From the NCBI RefSeq assembly GCF_024294785.1, contig NZ_JANCLT010000019.1, positions 1-59,181 of the forward strand: a stretch of DNA of 59,181 nucleotides, written 5' to 3'. The stretch is from Ectobacillus ponti. Lineage in GTDB: Bacteria; Bacillota; Bacilli; Bacillales; Bacillaceae_G. Shown in pieces: positions 44,030 to 55,400 of this stretch. The notes beneath the pieces were generated by a model. It was given only the letters and a program-made list of their open reading frames with translations, did not search any database and was not told the origin of the DNA. The translations under genes were made by a program, and so were the position numbers. Position 1 is the first letter of the stretch; the number at the start of each line of letters is the position of its first letter.

Positions 44030-45327
44030 TGTTTCGCTCAATCTCCAACTTTATGCGCGTTGCTGAGATAAGAAATAAAATCCTTTTCACCTTAGCGATG
44101 TTGGTCGTTTTTCGCATCGGAACCTTTATTCCGGTGCCAAACGTCAACGCGGATGTTCTTAAAGCTCAGGATTCACTGAATGTGTTGGGGATTCTCAATA
44201 CATTCGGCGGTGGGGCGTTAAAGAACTTCTCAATCTTCGCGATGGGAATTATGCCTTATATTACAGCATCCATCATCGTGCAGCTTCTGCAGATGGATGT
44301 TGTTCCTAAGTTTACAGAATGGTCGAAGCAAGGTGAGATGGGCCGCCGTAAATTAGCTCAGTTTACCCGCTACTTTACAATTGTCCTGGCCTTCATTCAA
44401 GCAATCGGCATGTCGATCGGATTCAACAACCTGGCTGGCGGACAGCTTATTGTGAATCCGGGCTGGACAACGTACATGTACATTGCTGTTGTTCTCACTG
44501 CCGGCACGGCCTTTTTAATGTGGCTGGGAGAACAGATCACTGCAAAGGGTGTCGGAAACGGAATTTCGATCATCATTTTTGCAGGTATCACAGCGGCAAT
44601 TCCGAATGTAATCAACCAGATTTACATGCAGCAGTTCCAGGATGCGGGTGATCAGCTGTTCATCCGGATTGTAAAGGTAGCACTCATTGTCATTGCTATT
44701 TTGGCAGTAATCATCGGTGTTATCTATATTCAACAGGCAACAAGAAAGATTCCGATCCAGTACGCCAAGCGCGCTTCTGGAACCGGCGGCTATGTTGGGT
44801 CCCGCAACACACATTTGCCTTTAAAGGTGAACAGTGCAGGCGTTATTCCAGTCATCTTCGCTGTTTCTTTCTTGATTACACCGCCGACAATTGCTCAGTT
44901 CTTCCCGAATCATGCTGTATCGCAATGGATTATCAAGAACTTTAACTATTCTCATCCCGTGGGAATGATTATCTATGTTGCACTGATCGTTGCCTTCTCA
45001 TATTTCTATGCCTTTGTTCAAGTAAACCCTGAACAGATGGCTGAGAACCTGAACAAGCAAGGCGGGTATGTTCCGGGAATTCGCCCTGGCAAAAACACGG
45101 AACAGTACTTGACGAGTATCTTATACCGATTGACATTTGTAGGTTCCATATTCTTAGCAGTGATTGCCATTCTACCTGTCCTATTCATTCAAATTGCTAA
45201 TCTTCCGCAATCTGCACAAATTGGCGGAACCAGCTTGCTCATCGTAGTAGGCGTGGCATTGGAAACAATGAAGCAGCTAGAGAGCCAACTAGTAAAGCGT
45301 CATTATAAAGGCTTTATTAAACAATGA
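44029..45327 (+). CDS. secY: Protein translocase channel SecY
   Basis: Membrane channel for protein export with SecE and SecG. The 432 residues show ten membrane segments and the signatures NFSIFAMGIMPYITASIIVQ and the cytoplasmic loop GGYVPGIRPGKNTEQYL. It is coupled to rplO (TAATG). A hairpin begins at its stop codon. Confidence 0.97.
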   Translation: MFRSISNFMRVAEIRNKILFTLAMLVVFRIGTFIPVPNVNADVLKAQDSLNVLGILNTFGGGALKNFSIFAMGIMPYITASIIVQLLQMDVVPKFTEWSKQGEMGRRKLAQFTRYFTIVLAFIQAIGMSIGFNNLAGGQLIVNPGWTTYMYIAVVLTAGTAFLMWLGEQITAKGVGNGISIIIFAGITAAIPNVINQIYMQQFQDAGDQLFIRIVKVALIVIAILAVIIGVIYIQQATRKIPIQYAKRASGTGGYVGSRNTHLPLKVNSAGVIPVIFAVSFLITPPTIAQFFPNHAVSQWIIKNFNYSHPVGMIIYVALIVAFSYFYAFVQVNPEQMAENLNKQGGYVPGIRPGKNTEQYLTSILYRLTFVGSIFLAVIAILPVLFIQIANLPQSAQIGGTSLLIVVGVALETMKQLESQLVKRHYKGFIKQ

Positions 45328-45361
45328 GCTTAGGGAAGAATCTTCTTCCCCGCATGCTCAT
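45324..45361 (+). promoter_or_regulatory. Hairpin on the secY stop codon, before adk
   Basis: Outer ATGAGC/GCTCAT and inner GGGAAGA-ATCT-TCTTCCC form one long stem covering the secY stop. Only a weak T-run (TTTAATA) follows. Could act as a partial terminator lowering adk-map relative to the ribosomal genes. Confidence 0.6.
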
Positions 45362-45368
45362 TTAATAG

Positions 45369-46030
<662 letters not shown>

Positions 46031-46031
<1 letters not shown>

Positions 46032-46777
46032 TGATCATTTGCAAGACGCCTCGTGAAATTGAGATTATGCGTGAGGCAGGGAGAATTGTGGCTTTGACTC
46101 ACCAAGAGTTGAAAAAGCATGTTGTCCCCGGAATTACAACCAAGGAACTCGACGAAATCGCAGAGAGAACCATCCGGAAGCATGGGGCTGCCCCCTCCTT
46201 CAAAGGATACAACGGTTTTCCAGGAAGCATTTGCGCTTCGGTGAACGACGAGCTTGTCCACGGAATTCCAGGCAAACGCAGGCTCAAGGAAGGCGACATC
46301 ATCAGTATTGATATCGGTGCGAAATATAACGGGTATCATGGAGATTCGGCATGGACGTATCCAGTCGGTACAATCTCAGAATCTGTTCAGCAGCTGCTTG
46401 ATGTCACAGAGAAATCGTTGTACCTTGGCCTAGAGCAAGCGAAAGCGGGAGAACGGTTATCTAACATCTCGCATGCCATCCAGGTATACGTGGAAGAAAA
46501 CGGCTTTTCAATTGTAAGGGAGTATGTCGGTCATGGAATCGGGCAAAACTTACATGAAGACCCGCAGATTCCGCACTATGGCCCGCCGAATAAAGGTCCG
46601 AGGCTGAAGCCGGGCATGGTGCTTTGCATAGAACCAATGGTGAACGCTGGCAAACGTTATGTCAAAACGCTCTCTGATGACTGGACAGTGGTGACTGTGG
46701 ATGGCAAGTGGTGTGCCCATTTCGAGCATACAATTGCCATTACAGAAACAGGATACGAGATCCTGACAACCCTGTAA
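46031..46777 (+). CDS. map: Methionine aminopeptidase, type I
   Basis: Removes initiator methionine from new proteins. The 248 residues hold the metal ligands in [43 protein letters not shown] and [11 protein letters not shown]. Coupled to adk (TAATG). No KOW-type small gene is found between map and infA, where some Bacillus species have one. Confidence 0.97.
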
Positions 46778-46843
46778 GCAGCAACTCTCCGGAATTTCAG
46801 AGCAGTCAAAGCAGTCACTGATTTGAAGAAGGGAGAACAAGCA

Positions 46844-47062
46844 ATGGCTAAAGACGATGTAATCGAAGTGGAAGGCACGGTAGTGGAGACGCTGCCGAAC
46901 GCGATGTTTAAAGTAGAATTAGAGAATGGCCACGTTGTGCTGGCACACGTTTCTGGTAAAATCCGCATGAACTTCATTCGTATTTTACCTGGAGACAAAG
47001 TTACGGTAGAATTATCTCCGTATGACTTGAACCGCGGCCGGATCACATACCGTTTCAAATAA
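46844..47062 (+). CDS. infA: Translation initiation factor IF-1
   Basis: Blocks the A site during initiation. The 72-residue OB-fold protein contains [20 protein letters not shown] and [12 protein letters not shown]. Start at 46844 ([10 protein letters not shown]) follows GAAGGGAG; an in-frame ATG at 46823 precedes that site. Confidence 0.97.
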   Translation: MAKDDVIEVEGTVVETLPNAMFKVELENGHVVLAHVSGKIRMNFIRILPGDKVTVELSPYDLNRGRITYRFK

Positions 47063-47067
47063 AATAG

Positions 47068-47211
<144 letters not shown>

Positions 47212-47215
47212 TTGA

Positions 47216-47596
<381 letters not shown>

Positions 47597-47600
47597 TTAA

Positions 47601-48014
<414 letters not shown>

Positions 48015-48030
48015 CTTTTCTGTATAGATT

Positions 48031-48059
48031 TTTCAACATTGTCTATAATGGGATATGAT
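48031..48059 (+). promoter_or_regulatory. Candidate promoter of rpoA-rplQ
   Basis: TTTCAA (48031-48036), 17-base spacer, TATGAT (48054-48059); an overlapping TATAAT at 48044 lacks a -35. The 177-base gap before rpoA is the longest inside the alpha operon. Confidence 0.5.
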
Positions 48060-48135
48060 ACAATTTTTTTGAAAAATCCTTACAGAAATACTGCTTGTTG
48101 TTGTGCACAATCGGGAACTGCCTAAGGGGGACTTT

Positions 48136-48161
48136 CGGTTAGACAATTTTTTGTCTAGCCG
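48136..48161 (+). promoter_or_regulatory. Strong hairpin in the rpoA leader
   Basis: CGGTTAGACAA pairs with TTGTCTAGCCG (one G-U) around TTTT. It ends 30 bases before the rpoA start and has no following T-run. Possible autoregulatory or processing element. Confidence 0.65.
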
Positions 48162-48191
48162 GGGTTTCGACGTTTTGAAGGAGGGTTTATA

Positions 48192-49136
48192 ATGATCGAG
48201 ATTGAAAAACCAAAAATCGAAACGGTTGAAATTAACGAGGATGCCAAGTATGGCAAATTCGTCATTGAACCGCTTGAGCGTGGGTATGGTACTACTTTGG
48301 GTAACTCCTTACGTCGTATCCTATTATCCTCACTCCCTGGTGCCGCTGTAACATCTATCCAGATTGATGGTGTACTACACGAGTTTTCTACGATCGAGGG
48401 CGTTGTGGAGGATGTCACAACGATTATCTTAAACATAAAGAAATTGGCCCTGAAGATTTATTCAGACGAAGATAAGACGCTCGAAATTGATGTTACGGGC
48501 GAGGGTGTCGTAACAGCTGCGGATATTACTCACGACAGCGACGTGGAGATTCTGAACCCAGACCTTCATATTGCAACGCTGGCGAAGGATGCACATTTCC
48601 GTGTACGCCTGACTGCCAAGCGCGGCCGTGGCTATACGCCCGCTGATGCGAACAAAAGAGAGGATCAACCAATAGGTGTGATTCCTATTGACTCTATTTA
48701 CACTCCGGTGTCCCGCGTAACGTACCAAGTGGAAAATACGCGTGTCGGACAGGTAACAAACTACGACAAGCTGACGCTTGACGTATGGACAGATGGCAGC
48801 ATCGGACCAAAAGAAGCAATCTCTTTAGGTGCGAAAATCCTGACTGAGCATTTGAACATCTTTGTCGGCTTGACTGATGAAGCGCAGAATGCTGAGATCA
48901 TGGTGGAGAAGGAAGAAGATCAGAAGGAAAAGGTTCTGGAGATGACGATCGAGGAGCTGGATCTTTCCGTTCGTTCTTACAACTGCCTGAAGCGTGCCGG
49001 TATCAATACGGTACAAGAACTTGCGAATAAAACAGAAGAAGACATGATGAAGGTTCGTAACTTGGGACGTAAATCCTTAGAAGAAGTAAAGCATAAGCTC
49101 GAGGAACTCGGTTTAGGCTTACGCAAAGATGACTAA
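48192..49136 (+). CDS. rpoA: RNA polymerase alpha subunit
   Basis: Scaffolds polymerase assembly through its N-terminal domain and contacts UP elements and activators through its C-terminal domain ([38 protein letters not shown]). 314 residues, family length. GAAGGAGGGT site. Confidence 0.98.
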   Translation: MIEIEKPKIETVEINEDAKYGKFVIEPLERGYGTTLGNSLRRILLSSLPGAAVTSIQIDGVLHEFSTIEGVVEDVTTIILNIKKLALKIYSDEDKTLEIDVTGEGVVTAADITHDSDVEILNPDLHIATLAKDAHFRVRLTAKRGRGYTPADANKREDQPIGVIPIDSIYTPVSRVTYQVENTRVGQVTNYDKLTLDVWTDGSIGPKEAISLGAKILTEHLNIFVGLTDEAQNAEIMVEKEEDQKEKVLEMTIEELDLSVRSYNCLKRAGINTVQELANKTEEDMMKVRNLGRKSLEEVKHKLEELGLGLRKDD

Positions 49137-49184
49137 GGTTTCTTTGTTTTGTTACGAGACTACTAACAAAGGAGGGAACTACGA

Positions 49185-49547
49185 ATGGCATACAGAAAGC
49201 TAGGCCGCACAAGTGCACAACGCAAAGCAATGCTGCGCGACCTCACAACTGATTTGATCATCAACGAGCGCATCCAGACTACTGAAACACGTGCGAAGGA
49301 GCTTCGTTCCGTAGTTGAGAAAATGATTACTTTAGGAAAGCGCGGCGATCTTCACGCTCGTCGTCAGGCAGCTTCTTACGTACGTAACGAAGTTGCAAAT
49401 GCAGAAACTGGTCAAGATGCTCTTCAAAAGCTTTTTGCTGACATCGCGCCACGTTATGCAGAACGCCAAGGCGGATACACTCGTATCGCTAAAATTGGTC
49501 CACGTCGCGGTGACGGCGCACCAATGGTAATCATTGAATTAGTATAA
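49185..49547 (+). CDS. rplQ: Ribosomal protein L17
   Basis: Tunnel-exit 50S protein. The 120 residues begin [20 protein letters not shown] and end in the short Gram-positive form. AAAGGAGGGA site. Last gene of the alpha operon. Confidence 0.97.
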   Translation: MAYRKLGRTSAQRKAMLRDLTTDLIINERIQTTETRAKELRSVVEKMITLGKRGDLHARRQAASYVRNEVANAETGQDALQKLFADIAPRYAERQGGYTRIAKIGPRRGDGAPMVIIELV

Positions 49548-49554
49548 TGACAGC

Positions 49555-49599
49555 AAAAGGGCAGGACAGTGCTTAGCAACTCGTCACGGCCCTTTTTTT
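49555..49599 (+). terminator. Terminator after rplQ
   Basis: AAAAGGGC pairs with GCCCTTTT across a 26-base loop that itself has GAC/GTC pairing; seven T follow. Ends the S10-spc-alpha transcript before the transporter genes. Confidence 0.85.
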
Positions 49600-49662
49600 G
49601 TATGCGGAGAATTTGTCGATTGGGGTTATTTCTCCGGAAATAATGGGAGAGGGTGTCGAGGA

Positions 49663-50493
49663 TTGAAGCTGCAGGTACATGGAATCAGTTTTCAGTATCC
49701 TCAGTCTGCCGCAATGGCATTGCGGGATGTTTCGTTTGCTGTGCGGGAAGGGGAATGGGTATCCATCATCGGACAGAACGGCTCCGGCAAGTCCACGCTG
49801 GCCCGGCTGCTGAACGGGCTGCTGCTGCCAAAGGAAGGCACAATTATGGTGGATGGGCTTGTCCTTTCAGAGCAGACTGTTTGGGATGTCCGCAAACGGA
49901 TTGGGATGGTCTTTCAGAATCCGGATAATCAGTTCGTAGGCACGACCGTGCGGGATGATATTGTATTTGGCATGGAGAACATTGGCATGCCGCGGGAAAG
50001 GATGCGGGAGCGTCTGCAGTACGTGCTGGAGCTCGTAGGGATGAAGGAGTATGAGCTGCAGGAGCCGCACTCCCTGTCCGGCGGCCAAAAGCAGCGTGTG
50101 GCGATTGCAGGCGCCTTGGCGCTGGAGCCATCGCTTCTCATCTTGGATGAGGCAACCTCCATGCTCGACCCTAAGGGACGCCTGGAGGTGCTGCGGACGG
50201 TGCAGGAGCTGGTGCAGCAAAAAGGGCTTACGGTGCTCTCCATCACACATGATTTGGAGGAAGCTGCACAATCCGACCGTATTATTGTTCTGAACCAGGG
50301 CTCAATTTTACGTGAGGGGACACCTGCAGAGATTTTTGAACACATGGATGAACTGACAGGGATCGGACTGGATGTACCGTTTTCCGTGAAGCTTACCCAT
50401 GACTTGAAAAGAAAGCATATTCCGCTTCAGCATATGCATTTAACTATGGAAAGCCTGGTGAAAGAGCTGTGGATATTACATTCCAAGAAGTAG
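49663..50493 (+). CDS. ecfA1: ECF transporter ATPase EcfA1
   Basis: One of two ATPases of the shared energy-coupling module that powers vitamin and metal-ion uptake with various S components. The 276 residues have Walker [10 protein letters not shown] (about 37-45), signature [15 protein letters not shown] and Walker [12 protein letters not shown] start with GGGAGAGGGTG in front. Overlaps ecfA2 by 25 bases. Confidence 0.95.
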   Translation: MKLQVHGISFQYPQSAAMALRDVSFAVREGEWVSIIGQNGSGKSTLARLLNGLLLPKEGTIMVDGLVLSEQTVWDVRKRIGMVFQNPDNQFVGTTVRDDIVFGMENIGMPRERMRERLQYVLELVGMKEYELQEPHSLSGGQKQRVAIAGALALEPSLLILDEATSMLDPKGRLEVLRTVQELVQQKGLTVLSITHDLEEAAQSDRIIVLNQGSILREGTPAEIFEHMDELTGIGLDVPFSVKLTHDLKRKHIPLQHMHLTMESLVKELWILHSKK

Positions 50494-51335
50494 AGCATCG
50501 CTACCAGCGCAACACGCCGTTTGAGCGCTTGGCGATTCATGATGTCAACCTGTCATTTCAAACCGGCAAGTATTATGCCATCATCGGCCATACAGGCTCA
50601 GGAAAATCCACAATTATTCAGCATCTGAACGGGCTGCTGCGGCCGACTGCCGGCCGTGTGCAGCTTGGGGAGCAGGTGATGATCGCAAATCAGAAAGCAA
50701 AGCAGCTGAAGGCGGTCCGGAAACGGGTGGGGCTTGTCTTTCAGTTTCCGGAGCATCAGCTGTTTGAAGAGACGGTGGAAAAGGACATTTGCTTTGGGCC
50801 GCAGAACTTTGGGGTGTCCGAGGACACCGCGAAGCAGAAGGCAAAAGAGATGCTGCAGCTGGTTGGCCTGCCGGAGGAATTGCTGGAGCGTTCTCCCTTT
50901 GAACTGAGCGGCGGACAAATGCGGCGGGTGGCCATTGCAGGTGTATTGGCCATGGAGCCTGAGGTGCTGGTGCTGGATGAACCGACTGCCGGGCTGGACC
51001 CAAAGGGGCAGCAGGACCTGATGGACATGTTTCAGCGGCTGCACCGCGAAAAAGGTCTTACTGTCATTCTGGTGACCCACAACATGGAGGATGCCGCCAA
51101 GTATGCGGATGAGATCACTGTCATGCATAAAGGGACTGTCTATCTCCAAGGGAAGCCGGAAGAGGTGTTTCAGCACGCTGAAGCGTTGGAAAGCATCGGA
51201 GTTGCTTTGCCGATTCCGCTGCAGTATAAGCGGGAGCTTGAGCAGCAAGGCATTTCACTCTTTGGCGCTCCGCTGACACTCGAAGACCTGTCTGTCCGGC
51301 TTGCTGAATGGTGGAGTAAGGGAGGGGTAAAGTAA
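50469..51335 (+). CDS. ecfA2: ECF transporter ATPase EcfA2
   Basis: Second ATPase of the energy-coupling module. The 288 residues have Walker [10 protein letters not shown], signature [15 protein letters not shown] and Walker [17 protein letters not shown] start inside the end of ecfA1. The stop overlaps the ecfT start by one base. Confidence 0.95.
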   Translation: MDITFQEVEHRYQRNTPFERLAIHDVNLSFQTGKYYAIIGHTGSGKSTIIQHLNGLLRPTAGRVQLGEQVMIANQKAKQLKAVRKRVGLVFQFPEHQLFEETVEKDICFGPQNFGVSEDTAKQKAKEMLQLVGLPEELLERSPFELSGGQMRRVAIAGVLAMEPEVLVLDEPTAGLDPKGQQDLMDMFQRLHREKGLTVILVTHNMEDAAKYADEITVMHKGTVYLQGKPEEVFQHAEALESIGVALPIPLQYKRELEQQGISLFGAPLTLEDLSVRLAEWWSKGGVK

Positions 51336-52141
51336 TGCAACAGCTCATTGTCGGGCGCTATATTCCGGGCGATTCACTGATTCACAGGATGGATCCGCGG
51401 GCCAAGCTGTCCATTATCTTTCTATATGTGTTTGTTGTGTTTCTGGCAAACAATGCGCTTTCGTATGGGGTGCTTTGTCTGTACATTCTGTTCCCCGTGC
51501 TCACATCAGGCGTGCCGGTCCGTTATATCATCAACGGCCTGAAGCCGATTCTATGGATCTTTCTCTTCACGTTCCTGCTGCACATCCTGGCGACAAAGGG
51601 CGGTACGCTGCTGTTTGAGCTGGGGCCGGTTACCGTATATGAGGAAGGGATCAAGCAAGGGGTGTATATCTCCCTCCGGTTTATTGTCATCATCTTTATG
51701 ACGACACTTCTAACACTTACGACAACACCCATTGAGATTACAGACGGACTGGAGTATTTGCTGCATCCCTTCAAGCGGATCGGCTTGCCTGTCCATGAAA
51801 TCGCACTGATGATGAGCATTTCTCTCCGTTTCATTCCCACCCTTATGGAGGAGACAGAGAAGATCATGAAGGCACAAGCCTCACGCGGCATTGATTTTGC
51901 GGAAGGTCCCATTAAAGAGCGTCTGCGGGCTATTGTGTCCCTGCTGGTGCCTCTGTTCATCGGCGCTTTCAAGCGGGCCGAGGACCTGGCGGTGGCAATG
52001 GAAGCGAGAGGCTATCAGGGCGGGGAGGGGCGGACGAAATTCCGGCTGCTGCAGTGGCGCCTGCCTGATACGCTTGCCTGCCTGAGCCTGCTCATTGTAA
52101 CAGTGCTCTTACTCTTGGTTCGTTCATGGGGAGGTGAGTAA
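51335..52141 (+). CDS. ecfT: ECF transporter transmembrane subunit EcfT
   Basis: Membrane scaffold joining EcfA1A2 to S components. The 268 residues show about five membrane segments and the coupling-helix motifs around RGIDFAEGPIKERLRA and AMEARGYQGGEGRTK (Ala-Arg-Gly signatures). No substrate-binding S gene lies nearby, as usual for the group II module. Confidence 0.95.
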   Translation: MQQLIVGRYIPGDSLIHRMDPRAKLSIIFLYVFVVFLANNALSYGVLCLYILFPVLTSGVPVRYIINGLKPILWIFLFTFLLHILATKGGTLLFELGPVTVYEEGIKQGVYISLRFIVIIFMTTLLTLTTTPIEITDGLEYLLHPFKRIGLPVHEIALMMSISLRFIPTLMEETEKIMKAQASRGIDFAEGPIKERLRAIVSLLVPLFIGAFKRAEDLAVAMEARGYQGGEGRTKFRLLQWRLPDTLACLSLLIVTVLLLLVRSWGGE

Positions 52142-52142
52142 T

Positions 52143-52886
52143 ATGCAGCGTTGGAAATGTGTCATTTCCTATGATGGAACAGGCTTTGCCGGCTATCAGG
52201 TACAGCAGGACCAGCGTACGGTGCAGGAGGAGATCGAGAAGGTGCTGAAGGCCATGCATAAGGGTGAAGCTGTACGCATCCATGGATCAGGCCGGACAGA
52301 CGCTTCTGTGCATGCTGAGGGGCAGGTCATCCATTTTGATTCTCCGCTCAATATTCCGCCGGAGCGCTGGCCGACAGCCTTGAATGCCAAGCTGCCGCCT
52401 GACATTGTGGTGAAGCATGCGGAAAAGGTGGAGCCGAATTTCCACTCCCGTTTTGACGTAGTGAGCAAGGAGTACCGCTATCATATTCTGCGTACACCAC
52501 AGCGAAACGTGTTTCAGCGGCACTACGCCTACTATTATCCGCTTCCATTGGATTTGCCGGCCATGCAGAAGGCAGCCGGCCATTTGGTGGGGACACATGA
52601 CTTTACCGCGTTCTGTTCGGCGCGTTCAGAAGTGGAGGATAAGGTTCGCACCATCTACGAGCTTGAGATTGTGGAGGAGGCGGACAAGCTTGTGCTTCGC
52701 TTTGTAGGAAATGGTTTCCTATATAATATGGTCCGCATTCTGACCGGCACTCTGCTTGAGGTGGGACGGGGCAAGATTAAACCGGATGAGCTTCCAAGCA
52801 TACTGGAGCAGCGGGATCGCAGCCGTTCCGGTGATACTGCACCAGGCCACGGTCTATATCTATGGCAGGTAAACTATAACAACTAA
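52143..52886 (+). CDS. truA: tRNA pseudouridine synthase A
   Basis: Makes pseudouridine at tRNA positions 38-40. The 247 residues have the catalytic Asp in GSGRTDASVHAEGQV and the C-terminal GNGFLYNMVRILTGTLLEVG. ATG 52143 is one base after the ecfT stop; GGGAGGTGA lies in ecfT. An earlier in-frame GTG at 52134 is inside that site. Confidence 0.96.
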   Translation: MQRWKCVISYDGTGFAGYQVQQDQRTVQEEIEKVLKAMHKGEAVRIHGSGRTDASVHAEGQVIHFDSPLNIPPERWPTALNAKLPPDIVVKHAEKVEPNFHSRFDVVSKEYRYHILRTPQRNVFQRHYAYYYPLPLDLPAMQKAAGHLVGTHDFTAFCSARSEVEDKVRTIYELEIVEEADKLVLRFVGNGFLYNMVRILTGTLLEVGRGKIKPDELPSILEQRDRSRSGDTAPGHGLYLWQVNYNN

Positions 52887-52904
52887 TCCTGGTGTAACAT
52901 GTGC

Positions 52905-52933
52905 TTGACATTGGATTGCCAACAAGATATCAT
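52905..52933 (+). promoter_or_regulatory. Sigma-A promoter of rplM-rpsI
   Basis: TTGACA (52905-52910), 17-base spacer, TATCAT (52928-52933), just after truA. Confidence 0.85.
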
Positions 52934-52943
52934 AACATATGGT

Positions 52944-52998
52944 ATTGTTTCTAAAACCACGAATAGCCCCGAAAACTATCGTGTTAGAGATAAACAAT
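52944..52998 (+). promoter_or_regulatory. L13 leader hairpin
   Basis: ATTGTTT/AAACAAT, TCTAA/TTAGA and CACGA/TCGTG stack into one long hairpin between the promoter and rplM. Its place and form match the L13 leader known ahead of rplM in Firmicutes, thought to mediate feedback by L13. Confidence 0.8.
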
Positions 52999-53036
52999 GA
53001 AATGCGAACTATTTATATTAAGCAGGAGGGAAACAC

Positions 53037-53474
53037 ATGCGTACGACTTTTATGGCAAAAGCTACTGAAGTTGAGCGTAAATGGTACGTTGTCGACGCGG
53101 AAGGCCAGACTCTAGGTCGCCTTGCTAGCGAAGTTGCTGCTATTTTACGCGGTAAGAACAAACCGACTTTTACACCACACGTTGACACTGGTGATCACGT
53201 AATCATCATCAACGCTGAGAAGATTCAATTAACAGGCAACAAGCTGAACGATAAAATCTACTACCGTCACAGCCAACATCCAGGCGGTCTGAAGCAGCGT
53301 ACTGCTTTGGAAATGCGTACAAACTACCCAGTTCAAATGATCGAGCTTGCAGTTAAAGGCATGCTTCCAAAGAACAGCCTTGGCCGTCAAACGATCAAGA
53401 AGCTGAAAGTGTATGCTGGCGCTCAGCATCCACACCAAGCACAACAACCAGAAGTTTACGAACTTCGCGGATAA
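53037..53474 (+). CDS. rplM: Ribosomal protein L13
   Basis: Early 50S assembly protein. The 145 residues contain [20 protein letters not shown] and [30 protein letters not shown] site. Followed 20 bases later by rpsI. Confidence 0.97.
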   Translation: MRTTFMAKATEVERKWYVVDAEGQTLGRLASEVAAILRGKNKPTFTPHVDTGDHVIIINAEKIQLTGNKLNDKIYYRHSQHPGGLKQRTALEMRTNYPVQMIELAVKGMLPKNSLGRQTIKKLKVYAGAQHPHQAQQPEVYELRG

Positions 53475-53494
53475 TCTACTAAGGAGGGTTTAAT

Positions 53495-53887
53495 TTGGCA
53501 CAGGTTCAATACTATGGCACTGGACGTCGTAAGAGTTCAGTAGCGCGCGTGCGCCTCGTTCCAGGCGAAGGCCGCGTAATCATCAACGGTCGTGAGTTTG
53601 AAAACTACATTCCATTCGCAGCATTGCGTGAAGTTGTAAAGCAACCTCTTGTTGCAACTGAAACTTTGGGCGGCTACGATGTTCTTGTAAATGTAAACGG
53701 CGGCGGCTACACTGGCCAAGCTGGTGCAATCCGTCACGGTATCGCAAGAGCATTGCTGAAAGCTGATCCTGAGTACCGTCTGACTCTGAAGCGTGCAGGT
53801 CTTCTGACTCGTGATGCACGTATGAAAGAGCGTAAGAAATACGGTCTCAAAGGCGCTCGTCGCGCACCTCAGTTCTCCAAGCGTTAA
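53495..53887 (+). CDS. rpsI: Ribosomal protein S9
   Basis: 30S head protein whose C-terminal tail touches P-site tRNA. The 130 residues begin [20 protein letters not shown] and end [13 protein letters not shown] start at 53495 with AAGGAGGGT upstream. Confidence 0.97.
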   Translation: MAQVQYYGTGRRKSSVARVRLVPGEGRVIINGREFENYIPFAALREVVKQPLVATETLGGYDVLVNVNGGGYTGQAGAIRHGIARALLKADPEYRLTLKRAGLLTRDARMKERKKYGLKGARRAPQFSKR

Positions 53888-53902
53888 TCTTGGCGATCAG
53901 GA

Positions 53903-53935
53903 GACTCCCGGCCATGTTGGCCCGGGAGTCTTTTT
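53903..53935 (+). terminator. Terminator after rpsI
   Basis: AGACTCCCGG pairs with CCGGGAGTCT around a 10-base loop, then TTTTT. Confidence 0.93.
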
Positions 53936-54069
53936 ATTTCGTTTTGCATATCATCAAACAACGGCCCTCATCTTATTCCAGGGTCTTTTTCATGCCGCTT
54001 TGGAATATTTTAAGCCGCATGTTCCCTTTCCGGACGCTCAGACTAGCTAGTAGGGAGGGTTTCTCATTG

Positions 54070-54510
54070 ATGAATGTTATCACTACCTTCAAGGACAAAC
54101 GACGCGAAAAGCAGTTGAAATACGAACGGAGAATGCTGAAGGAAATTTCACTGACAGCGCTCCGCAAACATATACAGCAGTGCTTTGAAAATTATACGGA
54201 CAGTGTGCTGTTCAGCCGGCACTGTGAGGAATATTGTATTGAATTAGCTATTGAATCTTATCTGCTGGGTGCCCGCTACAGCAAATTCGGCTACTATGGC
54301 GAGCCGCTGATGCAGGTGCGGGACCGTGCTTGTCATGAAGAGCAGGACTTAACGGAATTGCTGTTCCATTTCATGCAGAATGTCCCGATTGCCGAGATGG
54401 AAGAGGAGCAGCGGCATCAATTATATGAGCTCTGTCAAAGCTTCATCACTTCCTGGTGGACAGAGGGCTACGAAAAAGGAGAGCGCCGTTATCGGCTGCG
54501 GCTTCATTAA
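54070..54510 (+). CDS. ybaK: DUF2521 protein YbaK
   Basis: The 146-residue soluble protein matches the YbaK/DUF2521 family found between rpsI and cwlD in Bacillus (conserved AIESYLLGARYSKFGYYGE and SWWTEGYEKGERR). Function is unknown; location suggests a link to sporulation. ATG 54070 follows GGGAGGG at 10 bases; the frame is open further upstream but without support. Confidence 0.85.
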   Translation: MNVITTFKDKRREKQLKYERRMLKEISLTALRKHIQQCFENYTDSVLFSRHCEEYCIELAIESYLLGARYSKFGYYGEPLMQVRDRACHEEQDLTELLFHFMQNVPIAEMEEEQRHQLYELCQSFITSWWTEGYEKGERRYRLRLH

Positions 54511-54516
54511 CATATG

Positions 54517-54546
54517 CTTCCCCCGGCTGGGGGAAGTTTTCTTTTT
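54517..54546 (+). terminator. Terminator after ybaK
   Basis: CTTCCCCC-GGCT-GGGGGAAG followed by TTTTCTTTTT. Confidence 0.92.
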
Positions 54547-54610
54547 CGCTCATATTCCCTCCACTTGTCCCATATATCTTAAGTAGAGGACGGGCCGAAG
54601 GGGAGATGAC

Positions 54611-55324
54611 ATGAGGCGGATCAAGCTGATTTCCTTTGTGCTGGCGGCCGTGATTTTAATCGTTCTGGTCAGGTATGAGTTTAACTTATCCAAGTCATGG
54701 AGGGCATGGAACCTGCCGCTGTCAGGCAAGATTATTGTGCTGGATGCCGGACATGGCGGACCTGATGGAGGCGCGGTCGGCGGAGAGGATATTGTGGAGA
54801 AGGATATTAACCTGGAAATTGCCAAGCACCTGCGGGATTATCTGCAGGAGCAGGGGGCGCTTGTCATTATGACAAGAATTAAAGATGAAGATCTGGCTGA
54901 AGAAGATACAAAAAGCTATAGCCGCAGGAAAGCACAGGATTTAAAAGAACGGGTGGAGCTGATTAACAATTCGAAAGCAGACCTCTTTATCAGCATTCAC
55001 TTGAATGCCATTCCAATCAGCGATTCCAAGGGGGCGCAGACCTTCTACTACCGCTCTCTGGTGGAGAATGAGCGGGCGGCCAAATTTGTGCAGGCGGAGC
55101 TGCGGACGAGTCTGGAAAATACACACCGTCTGGCCAAGACCATCAACCATGTCTATCTGCTGAAGCATTCAAAGGTGCCCGGGGTTTTGGTGGAGGCTGG
55201 CTTTCTCTCAAATGTCAATGAACGCTACTTATTAAACTCCGAAGAATATCAAAAGAAGGTGGCGGCTGCTATATACCGTGGAGCACTGCGCTACTTCACA
55301 GAAAAGGGGAATCCTCCGGACTAA
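54611..55324 (+). CDS. cwlD: N-acetylmuramoyl-L-alanine amidase CwlD
   Basis: Removes peptides from spore cortex peptidoglycan so muramic-delta-lactam can form, a mark for germination enzymes. The 237 residues have an N-terminal signal/anchor segment (about 5-22) and an Amidase_3 domain with zinc ligands in LDAGHGGPDGGAVG, an acidic ligand in EKDINLEIAK, and ISIHLNA, plus the catalytic Glu in VLVEAGFLSN. In B. subtilis GerD-like partners act outside; here gerD is close by. GAAGGGGAGAT site. Confidence 0.95.
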   Translation: MRRIKLISFVLAAVILIVLVRYEFNLSKSWRAWNLPLSGKIIVLDAGHGGPDGGAVGGEDIVEKDINLEIAKHLRDYLQEQGALVIMTRIKDEDLAEEDTKSYSRRKAQDLKERVELINNSKADLFISIHLNAIPISDSKGAQTFYYRSLVENERAAKFVQAELRTSLENTHRLAKTINHVYLLKHSKVPGVLVEAGFLSNVNERYLLNSEEYQKKVAAAIYRGALRYFTEKGNPPD

Positions 55325-55340
55325 ATGCGGAGGATTTTTT
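55310..55340 (+). terminator. Terminator overlapping the end of cwlD
   Basis: AATCCTCCG pairs with CGGAGGATT, then T-run. The 5' arm is within the last codons of cwlD and the stop codon is in the loop. Confidence 0.9.
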
Positions 55341-55400
55341 GTGTTCTGTGCTATACTAATAGGAGTGTATTGATTCTAACTAACAGGTAGGTGACTGAAT

